Under the pieces are notes generated by a model. The model made no database searches, was not told where the DNA came from, and saw only the letters and a program-made list of their open reading frames with translations. A stretch of 64,000 nt of DNA from the NCBI RefSeq assembly GCF_004341945.1, contig NZ_SMBP01000001.1, forward strand, positions 252,611 through 316,610, given 5' to 3'. This DNA is from Longicatena caecimuris (lineage in GTDB: Bacteria > Bacillota_I > Bacilli_A > Erysipelotrichales > Erysipelotrichaceae). Of the stretch, positions 16,598 through 26,290 are shown piece after piece. Made by a program: the position numbers and the translations under genes. Positions within the stretch are counted from its first letter, which is position 1. Every line of letters starts with the position of its first letter.

Positions 16598-17578
16598 TTA
16601 TAAGATTCGCATAGCATCTTCTTCCCCTTCCATAAACGCAAGACAGCTTTCCATTGAGTGATAGACCATATCGCGATTAGAATCATCTGTCAGAAATGCC
16701 ATATGTGGAGATAAGATTACATTAGGATAACTATTTAAAAGCAACATTTCTCGTGAAGGCAACACTCTTCCCTTTTGTTTTTGATAATAAATACCTGTTT
16801 CCCCTTCTACCACATCGAAAGCAGCTCCTTGAATCTTACCCTTTTCAATGCCTTTTATCAGAGCTTCATTATCAATCAAAGCGCCTCGCGCCGTATTAAT
16901 CAAAATCACACCATCTTTCATCATAGCGATACGTTCTTGATTAATGATATGATAAGTTTCCTCATGCAATGGCAGATGCAGTGTGATGATGTCACTTTTT
17001 TTCAACAAAGTTGCTAAATCGCAAAACTGCGCATACGGAAGTAGTTCTGGTTTTATATGTCGATTATAAGCCAAAATATCACATTCAAAACCTGCCAAAT
17101 GACGTATCAGCGTCGTGCCAATATTGCCGCAACCGATGACCCCTACTATCTTCCCCTTTAAATTTCTGCCTTGTACAGATTCAAAGGAATAATCTTGCAA
17201 TTCCGTGCTCTTCATAATAAGTTTCATTTTTCTAAGCGTCATCAGAATCAGCATAATTGTATAATCGGCAACACTTTCCGGGGCATAATTGGCATTTCCT
17301 ATTCCCATACCTACTTTTTTAGCAGCTGCCAAATCAATATGATCATAACCTATCGTACGTGTTGAAATGAAACGCACACCCTTACGATGAAAGGATTCAA
17401 TAAGGGCCGCATCACAAGGTGTCGATAAGATGCTGATACATGGATAACCACATGCCAAATGAGCATTTTCTAAGGTTGGACGTTTACTGCATGTAGCATA
17501 CGCAATTCCATATTGTTTTGCACATTCTTCAAAATATACACGTTCTTCTTCTCGAAAACCATAAACAAACACTTTCAT
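16598..17578 (-). CDS. D-2-hydroxyacid dehydrogenase (D-lactate dehydrogenase type)
   Basis: NAD-dependent reductase of the D-isomer-specific 2-hydroxyacid dehydrogenase family, most like D-lactate dehydrogenases/2-hydroxyisocaproate dehydrogenases; probable role is reduction of pyruvate or a branched 2-oxoacid during fermentation. The 326-residue protein has the NAD-binding GVIGCGNIGTTLIRHL (about 145-160) and the catalytic triad Arg in NTARGALID, Glu in FDVVEGETG and His in LSPHMAFLT. The motif RTIGYDHIDLAAAKKVGM is typical of D-lactate dehydrogenases. It sits alone between ffh and rpsP, which are neighbours in Bacillus, so it is an insertion into that cluster. Substrate cannot be told from sequence. 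Confidence 0.88.
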   Translation of the reverse strand: MKVFVYGFREEERVYFEECAKQYGIAYATCSKRPTLENAHLACGYPCISILSTPCDAALIESFHRKGVRFISTRTIGYDHIDLAAAKKVGMGIGNANYAPESVADYTIMLILMTLRKMKLIMKSTELQDYSFESVQGRNLKGKIVGVIGCGNIGTTLIRHLAGFECDILAYNRHIKPELLPYAQFCDLATLLKKSDIITLHLPLHEETYHIINQERIAMMKDGVILINTARGALIDNEALIKGIEKGKIQGAAFDVVEGETGIYYQKQKGRVLPSREMLLLNSYPNVILSPHMAFLTDDSNRDMVYHSMESCLAFMEGEEDAMRIL

Positions 17579-17625
17579 GAGACATCCTCCTTATAAGAAA
17601 GACAAGGTTCTTTACCTTGCCTTAT

Positions 17626-19029
17626 TTAAAATCTTCTGCCTTTTTTTCCTGCACGCATAGCTTTGTTCATAGCACGCATATTTTTCATGCCTCCCATGGC
17701 TCCCATATTAGGCATTTTTCCATTTTTTGACATTGACATCATCTGTTTCATCACCGTCTTCATCTTTTCATATTCGGAAATGCAACGATTTACATCAGCC
17801 ACCGTAGTTCCACTTCCCTTAGCAATACGATTTTTTCTTCCTGCTCTAAGAATATTAGGATTTTCTCTTTCTTCAGGCGTCATACTCTGGATGATAGCCT
17901 TGCTTTTTTTCAATTTATTATCTGCCTTTGCCTCATCAATTTGATTTGCCATCTGTCCCATACCAGGCAACAATTTCATCATGCCGCCTAAAGACCCCAT
18001 CTTTTCTATTTGTTCATATTGAATTAACATATCACTCAATGTAAATTGTCCACTCATCATACGATTTGCTGATTTGGTGCTAGCTTCCATATCCATTTTT
18101 TCCTGAGCTTTTTCTACCAGTGAAAGAATATCACCCATTCCTAAGATACGATCTGCCATACGATCTGGATGGAACACATCCAAATCCTCAATTTTCTCAC
18201 CTAAACCAACAAATTTTACAGGCACTTGTGTGATGCTTCGTACAGATAAAATACCACCGCCGCGAGAATCACCATCTAGTTTCGTTAAGACAAGTCCAGT
18301 AACACTTAGCTGTTCATGAAAGCTACTTGCGACATTCACAATATCCTGTCCAGTCATAGCATCAACGGTTAACAAAATGTCATCCGGATGAACAAACGCT
18401 TTAATATCAGACAATTCTTGCATCAATTCTTCATCTATATGCAAACGCCCAGCGGTATCAAAGACAACCGTATCATAGCCTTGTTCTTTGGCATAATCCA
18501 TCGCTTTTTGCGCTGTTTCTAATGCCTTTGTTTCAACCCCTAAAGAAAACACCTCGACATCAATGCTTTCACCAAGTGTTTTCAACTGTTCAATCGCCGC
18601 CGGACGAATTACATCACAGGCAACCAATAATGGCTTACGACTTTGTTTCTTCTTCATAACATTAGCGATTTTAGCTGCCGCCGTTGTTTTACCAGTACCC
18701 TGTAAACCAACCATCATGACGGTTGTTATGCCCGTTTTCTTATAATTGATAGGAGCTTCTTCATTTCCTAATAAGGCAACTATTTCATCATGAACGATCT
18801 TAACGACCATTTGCCCAGGGTTTAAAGAAGTCATCACTTCAGTGCCCAATGCTTTTTCTTTTACACGAGCGATAAAATCTTTTACAACACCATAATTCAC
18901 ATCAGCTTCTAATAATGACATGCGCACTTCCCGCAACATATCATTCATATTTTTTTCGCTTAATTTACCTTTACCTGTTATATTTTTAAACGCCTTTCCC
19001 AGACGTTCACTCAAACTTTCAAATGCCAT
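17626..19029 (-). CDS. ffh: Signal recognition particle protein Ffh
   Basis: SRP54 GTPase that binds signal sequences of nascent membrane and secreted proteins and 4.5S RNA. The 467-residue protein has the N domain, G1 GLQGTGKTTAAAK (about 108-120), DTAGRLHID (about 190), TKLDGDSRGGG and the methionine-rich M domain (from about 300; MKQMMSMSKNGKMPNMGAMGGMKNM). The last 40 residues contain an unusually regular Met/Gly/Lys tract. ylxM, normally just upstream, is absent here and sits next to ftsY instead at 40614. Confidence 0.97.
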   Translation of the reverse strand: MAFESLSERLGKAFKNITGKGKLSEKNMNDMLREVRMSLLEADVNYGVVKDFIARVKEKALGTEVMTSLNPGQMVVKIVHDEIVALLGNEEAPINYKKTGITTVMMVGLQGTGKTTAAAKIANVMKKKQSRKPLLVACDVIRPAAIEQLKTLGESIDVEVFSLGVETKALETAQKAMDYAKEQGYDTVVFDTAGRLHIDEELMQELSDIKAFVHPDDILLTVDAMTGQDIVNVASSFHEQLSVTGLVLTKLDGDSRGGGILSVRSITQVPVKFVGLGEKIEDLDVFHPDRMADRILGMGDILSLVEKAQEKMDMEASTKSANRMMSGQFTLSDMLIQYEQIEKMGSLGGMMKLLPGMGQMANQIDEAKADNKLKKSKAIIQSMTPEERENPNILRAGRKNRIAKGSGTTVADVNRCISEYEKMKTVMKQMMSMSKNGKMPNMGAMGGMKNMRAMNKAMRAGKKGRRF

Positions 19030-19097
19030 TCTTCTATTTCCGCCTTTCTTCCTGAATTCTTGTTTATTATATCATAGCCAATTCTTATTTGGAAAGG

Positions 19098-19901
19098 CTA
19101 TTTCATGGATTCTTTGCGATACAACGCAATATGAAAAGATATCTGTGTCGTCAATTCCTTGCATTGTTTTAATGCCTCTGCTTGCTGTTTAGGAGTTCTC
19201 CAATAATATGGAGTCATTTGAAACAGTGCCCAAATATCCTGAGCATCCTGAATTGTAATGGTATCTTCTACAATTTCTTCATGTAGTAAGGTAAAACCGG
19301 AATAACCTGTTTCAATTTCATTTTCATACACATCCGTATATAACAATTGTTTCAGCTCATATAGATGCTTTGGACCAGGCCCTACCTTTAAAAAATAACC
19401 ACCTGTTTTTAATACTCTATAATTTTCTTTGCTATCCACAGGGGCAAAAACAGACACCACCCCATCTGCACAATGCTTGGCTATTGGTAAATGGAAGATG
19501 TTACACACCCCATAAGTTACACCACGATGCGCTTTACAAGCCTCATCAATCGCATGCTTGCTTAAATCAAAGCCATAAATTTGTGTGGCAGGCAATACTT
19601 CCTGAAAATAATTTGTATAATAACCTTCTCCACACCCTGCATCTATCAGCGTTTCCAATGCTAATTTCTGTAACATTGTCGCTAATCGTTTTTGCAGAAT
19701 ATGATAATAACCATGGGATAAAAAACGGGTACGAGAGCGTACCATCGCTTTATCATCACCGCTTGCCTTATGGGAACCAAGCACCAGATTAACATATCCG
19801 CGACGAGCTATATCATAACTATGCCCTTTTGCACAGCGCCATACGTGTTCTTCTTTTTTTAATTGTTCATGACATTTCGGACATATGAGCATTCGTTCCA
19901 C
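19098..19901 (-). CDS. rlmA: 23S rRNA (guanine-N1)-methyltransferase, RlmA family
   Basis: SAM-dependent methyltransferase for a guanine in 23S rRNA helix 35 (RlmA family; G745 or G748 type). The 267-residue product opens with a zinc finger (Cys7, Cys10, Cys23, His27 in CPKC...CAKGHSYDIAR) followed by GYVNLVLGSHKASGDDKAM, the family signature, and the SAM motif LIDAGCGEGYYTNYF (about 86-100). In Gram-positives the RlmAII (TlrB) type confers reduced tylosin sensitivity, but which subtype this is cannot be told. It lies between secDF and ffh; single-gene unit with its own AT-rich upstream region. Confidence 0.88.
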   Translation of the reverse strand: MERMLICPKCHEQLKKEEHVWRCAKGHSYDIARRGYVNLVLGSHKASGDDKAMVRSRTRFLSHGYYHILQKRLATMLQKLALETLIDAGCGEGYYTNYFQEVLPATQIYGFDLSKHAIDEACKAHRGVTYGVCNIFHLPIAKHCADGVVSVFAPVDSKENYRVLKTGGYFLKVGPGPKHLYELKQLLYTDVYENEIETGYSGFTLLHEEIVEDTITIQDAQDIWALFQMTPYYWRTPKQQAEALKQCKELTTQISFHIALYRKESMK

Positions 19902-19967
19902 CTCATTCTCTTTGTCTTAGGATTATATCATAAATACATGGCAAGTGTAAATGTAGACAACATATCA

Positions 19968-20007
19968 AAAAGAAAAGCGCAATACTCTAAACAAAGAGTA
20001 TTTGCGC
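19968..20007 (-). terminator. Strong intrinsic terminator after secDF
   Basis: Minus-strand stem of about 11 bp GCGCAAATACTC/GAGTATTGCGC (19996-20007 with 19977-19987), 8-nt loop, followed by TTTTCTTTTT (19968-19976). It begins 11 bp past the secDF stop codon. Confidence 0.85.
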
Positions 20008-20017
20008 AAATGTTTGG

Positions 20018-22306
20018 TTAATAATCATTTAAGCCTGGAACGATCATTTCTTCTACAGCTTCTTTTTTATGTTTTTTATGCACCTTTTTGCTCTTAGGTT
20101 TTTCACGCATACGCAGTTGATACCATACTTGTGCAGCAATAAACAAAGAACTTCCAGCACCGGCAATTAAACCGATAAACAAAGCCAAACAGAAGGTGAA
20201 GATTGCGTTACTACCCAAACCTAGCAGACAGATAACCGGTAATACAGTCGTAAAAGTAGATAAAATTGATCGTGTTGCCGTATTCTGCAAGGCAATGTTC
20301 ACAATTTCCTTATATTTTACCTGATCCAGTTTTTCATGTCGGTTTTCTTTAACCTGATCTCGAATACGGTCAAAGACAACAATGGAGTTATTAATAGAAT
20401 AACCAATGATTGCCAACATTACAGCTATGATTTCCGTATTCACCTCTAAACGGAAGATAGCACAGAAACATAAGATGATAAAGACATCATGTATCAATGC
20501 AATGATACCACTTAATGCATAATCCCATTTAAAACGCAGGGAAATGTAAATCATAACACCAATCCATGCCAATACAGAAATAACAATAGCTTTTCTTACT
20601 AATTCACGACCGATGACTGGTGTAACAGTACTATCGCTGACATCATGTTTGTATGTTGCCTTCAAAGCCGTTTTCGCTTTTTCCATCGTGCTTGTATTAA
20701 CCGCTTCCTTAACAAAGACATGTGCAATCTCATTCTTATCACCATTGATCTTCACACTGTTCGCATGAATACCCAAAGATTTTAATTGTGTTTTTAATTC
20801 ATCAGCTTTGATTGCACTGTCACTTTGTACCGTAATTTTTGTACCACTGGTAAAATCAATACCGAAGTTTAAGATACCATCGCCTTTGAAACCATTAAAG
20901 CCCATACAGCCAATGGCAATGACCATAATAGTCAAAGAAGTAAAGATGAAATATTTTGCTTTACCAACAAAGTCAAATCCTTTAAAGCGTCCATAATAGA
21001 AACGTGATTCTCCGTTAGCAACGCTTGGAATCTGATTTTTCTTGACACCAAACCAACTCTTCTTATCATCCAATTTGCCACTGTCCACGAGCATCTTCAA
21101 AAGGAATTTAGCTACAAAGACAATAACCAGTAATGTAGAAATCGTTGACACGATCAACATGGTCGCAAAACCTTTTACACTACCTGTACCGAAGATGAAC
21201 AGAATCAATGCGGAAATAAAGGTCGTAAACTGAGCATCAAAAATCGTGACAAATGATTTGGAACTACCTTCGTAGAAGGCTGTTTTGACACTTCTGCCAC
21301 TATATAAAGCATCGCGAATACGCTCGAATGTCAAAATATTAGAATCGACTGCCATTCCGACACCCAATACCAAGGCAGCGATACCTGATAAGGTAAAGAC
21401 GGCTCCCATTAGGTTATTAATCAAGAAGACAACAAAGACGTAAGATGCAATTGTAATTGCGGATATAACGCCCGGTAAACGATAATATAAGATCATAAAC
21501 AACATGATCAAAGCAATACCTACAGCACCAGCCATCATGGTTGTTGAAAAGGCATCAATACCATAATCAGCGGTTACCGCATTGCTATAGGATTCGACCA
21601 TTTTCACAGGCAAGGAACCTGAATTGATAAGATCCTTTAATTCATTTGCCTCATCTTTGCTAAAGTTCCCACTAATTTGGGCACTCGTACTATTAATTCC
21701 CTCTTTTACAGATGCCGCAGAAATATATTTTGGTTTCTCTTTTGTTTTTTCTGCTGCATAAGAATCTGTTGCCTGGTCAAAATCCAGCCAAGCTACCATC
21801 AGATTTTGACCATCTCCCATTGCCGCAACCTTTTTGGTAACCTCATAAAATTTACTTTGATCTGCCAGTTTCAAACTAACGACGGGATTGCCATATTGAT
21901 CTGTTGTAACACTGGCTCCTCCTTCTTTTAAAACACTAGCATCCATCAGCAGATTATCATTCACATCACGGAATGTTAAATTTGCAGTAGATGAAATTAC
22001 CCTTCTTGCCTGGTCGGCATTTTTCACTCCAGCTAACTGTACACGAATACGGTTATTACCTTCCACCGTAATATCTGGTTCATTAACACCAAGCACATCG
22101 ACACGTTTGTTTACAGATTCTGCCACTGCGCTCATACTTGGCATCTTTTTTCCATCCAGCGGACTTACTTCATACAGAATTTCAAATCCACCCTGCAGAT
22201 CCAAACCAAGCCTCATGTTATCTTTGATCATTCCACTGCAAGTGACAATGACTGCCAAAATTGTCAAAACCGTGATGCCAAAAACAACTAAACGCGATTT
22301 TTTCAT
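20018..22306 (-). CDS. secDF: SecDF protein-export membrane protein (fused)
   Basis: Fusion of SecD and SecF that uses the proton motive force to complete Sec-dependent export. The 762-residue protein has the SecD half (first membrane helix, LGLDLQGGFEILYEV near 32-46, periplasmic domain, then five helices with GVGMAVDSNILTFERIRD) and the SecF half from about residue 445 (GIDFTSGTKITVQ, ...GYSINNSIVVFDRIRDQVKEN). About 12 membrane segments in total. The start codon overlaps the stop of the ComN-like gene by four bases. Downstream of it is a strong terminator. Companion genes yajC, tgt and queA, often near secDF, are absent from the window. Confidence 0.97.
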   Translation of the reverse strand: MKKSRLVVFGITVLTILAVIVTCSGMIKDNMRLGLDLQGGFEILYEVSPLDGKKMPSMSAVAESVNKRVDVLGVNEPDITVEGNNRIRVQLAGVKNADQARRVISSTANLTFRDVNDNLLMDASVLKEGGASVTTDQYGNPVVSLKLADQSKFYEVTKKVAAMGDGQNLMVAWLDFDQATDSYAAEKTKEKPKYISAASVKEGINSTSAQISGNFSKDEANELKDLINSGSLPVKMVESYSNAVTADYGIDAFSTTMMAGAVGIALIMLFMILYYRLPGVISAITIASYVFVVFLINNLMGAVFTLSGIAALVLGVGMAVDSNILTFERIRDALYSGRSVKTAFYEGSSKSFVTIFDAQFTTFISALILFIFGTGSVKGFATMLIVSTISTLLVIVFVAKFLLKMLVDSGKLDDKKSWFGVKKNQIPSVANGESRFYYGRFKGFDFVGKAKYFIFTSLTIMVIAIGCMGFNGFKGDGILNFGIDFTSGTKITVQSDSAIKADELKTQLKSLGIHANSVKINGDKNEIAHVFVKEAVNTSTMEKAKTALKATYKHDVSDSTVTPVIGRELVRKAIVISVLAWIGVMIYISLRFKWDYALSGIIALIHDVFIILCFCAIFRLEVNTEIIAVMLAIIGYSINNSIVVFDRIRDQVKENRHEKLDQVKYKEIVNIALQNTATRSILSTFTTVLPVICLLGLGSNAIFTFCLALFIGLIAGAGSSLFIAAQVWYQLRMREKPKSKKVHKKHKKEAVEEMIVPGLNDY

Positions 22307-22593
22307 TGCTTATCTCCTCCAAATAAATCTTCAAAGTCATTAATCTTCATTTTTGCGCCAAGTAAAATGGCCTCATTAGATAAATATGCGACCACATCAT
22401 TAGCACTCAGCTGCATGACATCATTCACCGCATCATGCACACTGTCTACTTTCTCATATTTCCATTTTCCAATTAATGCACTTTCTACATGCTGATATGT
22501 TAAGGAAGATAACTGTTCTCGTTTGAGTTCATTGGCCTTTAGGGCGATGGCAAGTTTTATGTATTTATCATCAATCAGACTTTGCTCACTCAT
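22303..22593 (-). CDS. ComN-like post-transcriptional regulator
   Basis: 96-residue cytoplasmic protein. I assign it to the ComN (YrzD) family from its size, composition and position: in Bacillus comN sits between spoVB and secDF, exactly as here. ComN controls the comE transcript after transcription and is linked to cell-division proteins. The C-terminal half (VHDAVNDVMQLSANDVVAYLSNEAILLGAK) fits the family's helical pattern. The ATG at 22593 with GAGGAGGA was chosen over an upstream in-frame ATG lacking a ribosome binding site. It overlaps secDF by four bases. The presence of comEA/comEC in this window makes a competence role plausible but untested. Confidence 0.7.
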   Translation of the reverse strand: MSEQSLIDDKYIKLAIALKANELKREQLSSLTYQHVESALIGKWKYEKVDSVHDAVNDVMQLSANDVVAYLSNEAILLGAKMKINDFEDLFGGDKQ

Positions 22594-22818
22594 AGTTTCC
22601 TCCTCAATACCATAACACATATTTTACATCATTCCTTTTCATAAGGCAATATGAAATTCCAAGTAGGGTATTTTTCACATCATTTCAACTTTCTAATGAA
22701 AGGCCTAAAAAGCAGCAAGAAAGGTCCTTTATATTGCTGCGAACAACCATCTTTCCACGGTATGCACATGTTTTTTGCATACGTTTCATATACTTTGATA
22801 CAGACAAGGATGATTCTT

Positions 22819-24117
22819 ATGAAAAAAACATTGCTGCGTTCAACGTTTCTTTTACTGTTGGTTTCCGTGATTGCTAAAATCTTATCTTTTCTTGTACGTA
22901 TTCTTTTAGCTCGCACCCTAAGTGAGTCTGCAATGAATTACTATACACTCGCTTCCCCAACCATGGTCATTATGATTACCTTAGCGCAAATGGGGATACC
23001 TGGAGCTTTGAGCAAGGTCATTGCCCAAAGCAAGGATACGCGTAAACCACTTTTAGCAAGTATCTTTGTTTCCATGATAAATAATATCGTAATTATCGCC
23101 GCCTTTTTCATTCTTCTTCCTTTTCTATCTTTCTATATTTTAAAACAGCGTGAAATATTACCGGTGTTATACGCCATTTTACCATTAATTCCCCTTGTGA
23201 GCATATCCGGTATATTAAAGGGGTATTTATTCGGGAAGCAACAGCACGTTCAAGCAACTGCCTGTCAATTATTTGAAGAAGGTTCACGTATTCTCTTTTT
23301 GCTTGTTATGTTCTCTATGGATCACACGTTAACTAATGTCACAATGGCAAAAATCGCCATGTATTCAATCAGTGTCGGTGAATTATGTAGCAGTTTGTAT
23401 ATGCTGTTTGCTCTGCGTCAGCATAAACATGATATCCGACAATTACCAACCTTATTTCACACATTGCATCGTCAGCAATTTGATGAAGTATTATCCATCA
23501 GCATCCCTATGACTGGAAGTCGTTTAATCGGATCTTTAACCTATTTTTTAGAACCCATTGTCATGGTAATCGGTTTAAGTGCCTTACAAAGTGATACGAT
23601 GATTCATGCCTATGGACAATTGAATGGCTATGTTTTGCCAATCATCACGATGCCTAGTTTTTTAACCATCACCTTAAGTAATTTTTTACTTCCTTCTTTT
23701 ACGTATCATTATACCCGTGGACATGAAGCGACAGCCCGTCATCAATTTTCTTTTATCTTAGCAAGTTGCTTTATTGTCGGTGCTATCTGCAGTTTCCTAT
23801 GCTATTTTTTTAATGAAGAATTGTTATTGCTTTTTTACCACAATACACGCGGTGCCCTTTTATTAAAACAACTCGCCATTCCCTTTGCACTGTATTCGCT
23901 GCAGCCTCCTTTAAGTAGCATGTTGCATGCGATGTCGCTCAGTAAAAAAACAGTATTCGATACCTTTGCAGGCTCCTTTACCCGCTTATGCTGTGTCGCC
24001 TTTTTATCACACATCCTGTTCGCCGATGCATTAAGCATAGCAATCAGTGCTGGTATGCTGGTCACGACTTGTCTTCATGCCATTCGCCTATGGTTCGCTT
24101 TTACCAAAAGCAAATAA
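22819..24117 (+). CDS. SpoVB/MurJ-like polysaccharide flippase
   Basis: Membrane exporter of the MOP superfamily (SpoVB/Wzx-like), presumed to flip lipid-linked sugar precursors of the envelope. The 432-residue protein has about 12 membrane helices and the N-terminal family pattern STFLLLLVSVIAKILSFLVRILLARTLSE...YYTLASPTMVIMITLAQMGIPGALSKVIAQ. The frame is open 56 codons further upstream, but the start at 22819 with AAGGA 8 bp before it begins exactly at the first helix. SpoVB of Bacillus is longer (about 518). Position next to comN and DUF421 (yrbG) matches spoVB of Bacillus; whether this organism sporulates cannot be judged here. Plus-strand gene, divergent from comN-secDF; 22594-22818 holds only the divergent upstream regions. 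Confidence 0.85.
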   Translation: MKKTLLRSTFLLLLVSVIAKILSFLVRILLARTLSESAMNYYTLASPTMVIMITLAQMGIPGALSKVIAQSKDTRKPLLASIFVSMINNIVIIAAFFILLPFLSFYILKQREILPVLYAILPLIPLVSISGILKGYLFGKQQHVQATACQLFEEGSRILFLLVMFSMDHTLTNVTMAKIAMYSISVGELCSSLYMLFALRQHKHDIRQLPTLFHTLHRQQFDEVLSISIPMTGSRLIGSLTYFLEPIVMVIGLSALQSDTMIHAYGQLNGYVLPIITMPSFLTITLSNFLLPSFTYHYTRGHEATARHQFSFILASCFIVGAICSFLCYFFNEELLLLFYHNTRGALLLKQLAIPFALYSLQPPLSSMLHAMSLSKKTVFDTFAGSFTRLCCVAFLSHILFADALSIAISAGMLVTTCLHAIRLWFAFTKSK

Positions 24118-24131
24118 TTATTGCATATTAT

Positions 24132-24163
24132 AAAAAAGATAGAAACATGGAAAAATTTCTATC
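24132..24163 (-). terminator. Terminator after the DUF421 gene
   Basis: Minus-strand 8-bp stem GATAGAAA/TTTCTATC (24156-24163 with 24138-24145), loop of 10 nt, six T (24132-24137). On the plus strand it lies just past the flippase gene but lacks a T tract there. Confidence 0.65.
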
Positions 24164-24198
24164 TATACCATCTAATTTCTTATGGCGACATGATAAAA

Positions 24199-24861
24199 TC
24201 AAAACATCTTATTTTGGGAGTCTATTTCCTTCTTAATGATAAAAAAAGCATTTTTCTGCCAGATGCATAAAAAGATATCTTTAACATCTTGAATCCCTTC
24301 TTCTTTCATACAGGCTTTCAGCCATTCACTGTCGCGATGCAGATCCTTCAGTGCTTTTTTATTGATAATGCCATCACTGATCAATGGATCCGGATGCTTG
24401 ACTTTACAGCTTTTTTTCGGCAACACACTTAATTGTCCATTATTTTCCAATACAGCAAAAGCCACTTCATCAGGCGTACATAGATCATGCGAACGTATTT
24501 GACTCATCAAATCGTCAATGTTATATCGATTCTTACGCATTGCATCTTGGTTGATGTGTCCATTATGTATTAAAATAACACTTTTACCATCAAAAATATC
24601 ACGTACTTTTTTGCTTTTTAATAAGATCCAGCTGATAATGATTTGTAAAACGGCCAAGGTAAAAATGGGTACGAGTGATTTGAGAATACTTTCATGTGAT
24701 TCGGTAATAGAAATAGCAAGCAATTCACTCATAACCAAATAAATAACAATATCAAATACAGATAATTCACCAACTTCACGCTTTCCCATGATTCGTAAGG
24801 CAATTATAATGACAAAGTATACGACGAGACATTTTATCATCAATGTGATATATTCTTGCAT
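24199..24861 (-). CDS. DUF421 membrane protein (YrbG/YetF family)
   Basis: 220-residue protein of the DUF421 family: three N-terminal membrane helices (about 6-22, 36-54, 58-80) and a soluble C-terminal domain (KKVRDIFDGKSVILIHNGHINQDAMRKNRYNIDDLMSQIRSHDL...EVAFAVLENNGQLSVLP), the standard YetF pattern. Function of the family is not settled; Bacillus members are sporulation or envelope associated. The N-terminal ALRIMGKREVGELSVFDIVIYLVMSELLAISI is a very good family match. Start ATG at 24861 has AGGAGG. It is divergent from the YrzE-like gene and faces the flippase gene tail to tail, the same neighbourhood as in Bacillus (yrzE-yrbG-spoVB). Confidence 0.9.
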   Translation of the reverse strand: MQEYITLMIKCLVVYFVIIIALRIMGKREVGELSVFDIVIYLVMSELLAISITESHESILKSLVPIFTLAVLQIIISWILLKSKKVRDIFDGKSVILIHNGHINQDAMRKNRYNIDDLMSQIRSHDLCTPDEVAFAVLENNGQLSVLPKKSCKVKHPDPLISDGIINKKALKDLHRDSEWLKACMKEEGIQDVKDIFLCIWQKNAFFIIKKEIDSQNKMF

Positions 24862-24922
24862 TTTTCATCCTCCTTGCATAGTCCGACAAACTTTTTCATA
24901 CATTACAATGAGGTGATTCCCA

Positions 24923-25279
24923 TTGAAATCAAAGTTACAGACTTACCTTCAAAGTGCCGCTATTCTTTTAGCACTCACATTGTTATTTTCTCTTATCTTT
25001 GCCGCTTTATACTATTTTACCTGGATTTCAGCTGAAACTTTTCATATTCTGAATTGGATTGGCGGAGCTATTGCTTATGGTTGTGGAGGTGTCTGGTTAG
25101 GCATCAAAACAAAGAAAAAAGCGCTGTTCAGCGCTTTAGGAATGATTCTTTTATTTTGCATACCCGTCTTTTTATTAAGCGGCATTTCTTTACTGTCCAT
25201 TATAGAAATGCTTTCCAAAGCTCTGGCTTTTATCGCTTGCTGTATGCTGATGTATGCGAAGACACAAGCGAAAGCCTAA
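24923..25279 (+). CDS. YrzE-like (TIGR04086-type) four-helix membrane protein
   Basis: 118-residue membrane protein with four predicted helices (about 11-32, 44-60, 68-88, 92-112) and a glycine-rich second segment (GGAIAYGCGGVWLGIKTKKKALFSALG), the pattern of the TIGR04086/YrzE family of unknown function. Its start is a TTG codon at 24923 with GAGGTG at proper distance; no ATG is available in the frame nearby. Its TAA stop abuts the ruvB TAA stop of the opposite strand with no base between. Neighbourhood equals that of yrzE in Bacillus. Confidence 0.75.
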   Translation: MKSKLQTYLQSAAILLALTLLFSLIFAALYYFTWISAETFHILNWIGGAIAYGCGGVWLGIKTKKKALFSALGMILLFCIPVFLLSGISLLSIIEMLSKALAFIACCMLMYAKTQAKA

Positions 25280-26287
25280 TTATAACTTGAATAACCCTTC
25301 TTCCATATCATAACCCAAATGACGATATGCTTTATCCGTTACAATGCGACCACGGGGTGTACGATTTATAAAACCGATTTGTAATAAATATGGTTCATAC
25401 ACATCTTCTAATGTCATAGCTTCTTCACCGATACTGCTAGCTAAAGCTTCCAAGCCAACCGGACCGCCTTTAAATCGTTCAATGATTCCTTTCAAATATT
25501 TATGATCAACGTTATCAAGTCCTAAATGATCGACCTTTAACTTATCAAGGGCCATTGCAGCGACTGCCTTATCGATGATGCCATCATTCATAACTTGTGC
25601 AAAATCACGCACTCTGCGAAATAAACGATTTGCGATACGTGGGGTTCCACGTGAACGCAATGCTATTTCCAATACGGCTTCCTCTTCAATTTCCGTATCC
25701 ATGACACGGCTTGTACGCCATATGATCTGTTGCAATTCATCTAGACTGTAAAATTCCAGCTGCGATACTATACCAAAACGATCTCGCAATGGTGCTGTTA
25801 GATCTCCAGCTCTAGTCGTTGCGCCCACTAAAGTAAATGGTGGAAGATCCAAACGGATAGAGCGTGTCGTACTGGAATCTTTACCGACTACGATATCAAT
25901 ACAATAATCTTCCATTGCTGGATAGAGCACCTCTTCGACTTGTTTGGGTAAGCGGTGTATTTCATCAATAAACAAAACATCTCCTGCTTCTAAAGTTGAT
26001 AAGATAGCAGCCAAATCTCCACTTTTTTCAATAGATGGTCCACTGGTTGTTTTAATATGCCCACCCATTTCATTTGCCAAGATATAAGACAATGTGGTTT
26101 TTCCTAATCCTGGAGGCCCATACAATAAGACATGATCCAAAGCTTCATTGCGTTGCTTCGCTGCCTGAATAAATACTGCTAGATTTTCTTTTAACTGCGC
26201 CTGCCCGATATATTCCTTTAATGTGGAAGGACGAAGTGTATCCTCTTCCTCAACTCCCTGCATTTCATTTGAAAGCACACGTTCCAT
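25280..26287 (-). CDS. ruvB: Holliday junction ATP-dependent DNA helicase RuvB
   Basis: Hexameric AAA+ motor that drives branch migration with RuvA. The 335-residue protein shows Walker [10 protein letters not shown] (about 55-63), Walker B IDEIHR (near 106), sensor [20 protein letters not shown], and the C-terminal winged-helix domain ([37 protein letters not shown]). Length is normal. It follows ruvA by three bases with the ribosome binding site in the end of ruvA. ruvC is absent, as usual in Bacillota. Confidence 0.98.
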   Translation of the reverse strand: MERVLSNEMQGVEEEDTLRPSTLKEYIGQAQLKENLAVFIQAAKQRNEALDHVLLYGPPGLGKTTLSYILANEMGGHIKTTSGPSIEKSGDLAAILSTLEAGDVLFIDEIHRLPKQVEEVLYPAMEDYCIDIVVGKDSSTTRSIRLDLPPFTLVGATTRAGDLTAPLRDRFGIVSQLEFYSLDELQQIIWRTSRVMDTEIEEEAVLEIALRSRGTPRIANRLFRRVRDFAQVMNDGIIDKAVAAMALDKLKVDHLGLDNVDHKYLKGIIERFKGGPVGLEALASSIGEEAMTLEDVYEPYLLQIGFINRTPRGRIVTDKAYRHLGYDMEEGLFKL

Positions 26288-26290
26288 GCC

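Noticed and set aside
22651..22818. Upstream part of the open frame before the flippase gene as coding sequence
   Set aside because: It has no family similarity; the ATG at 22819 with AAGGA begins at the first membrane helix.
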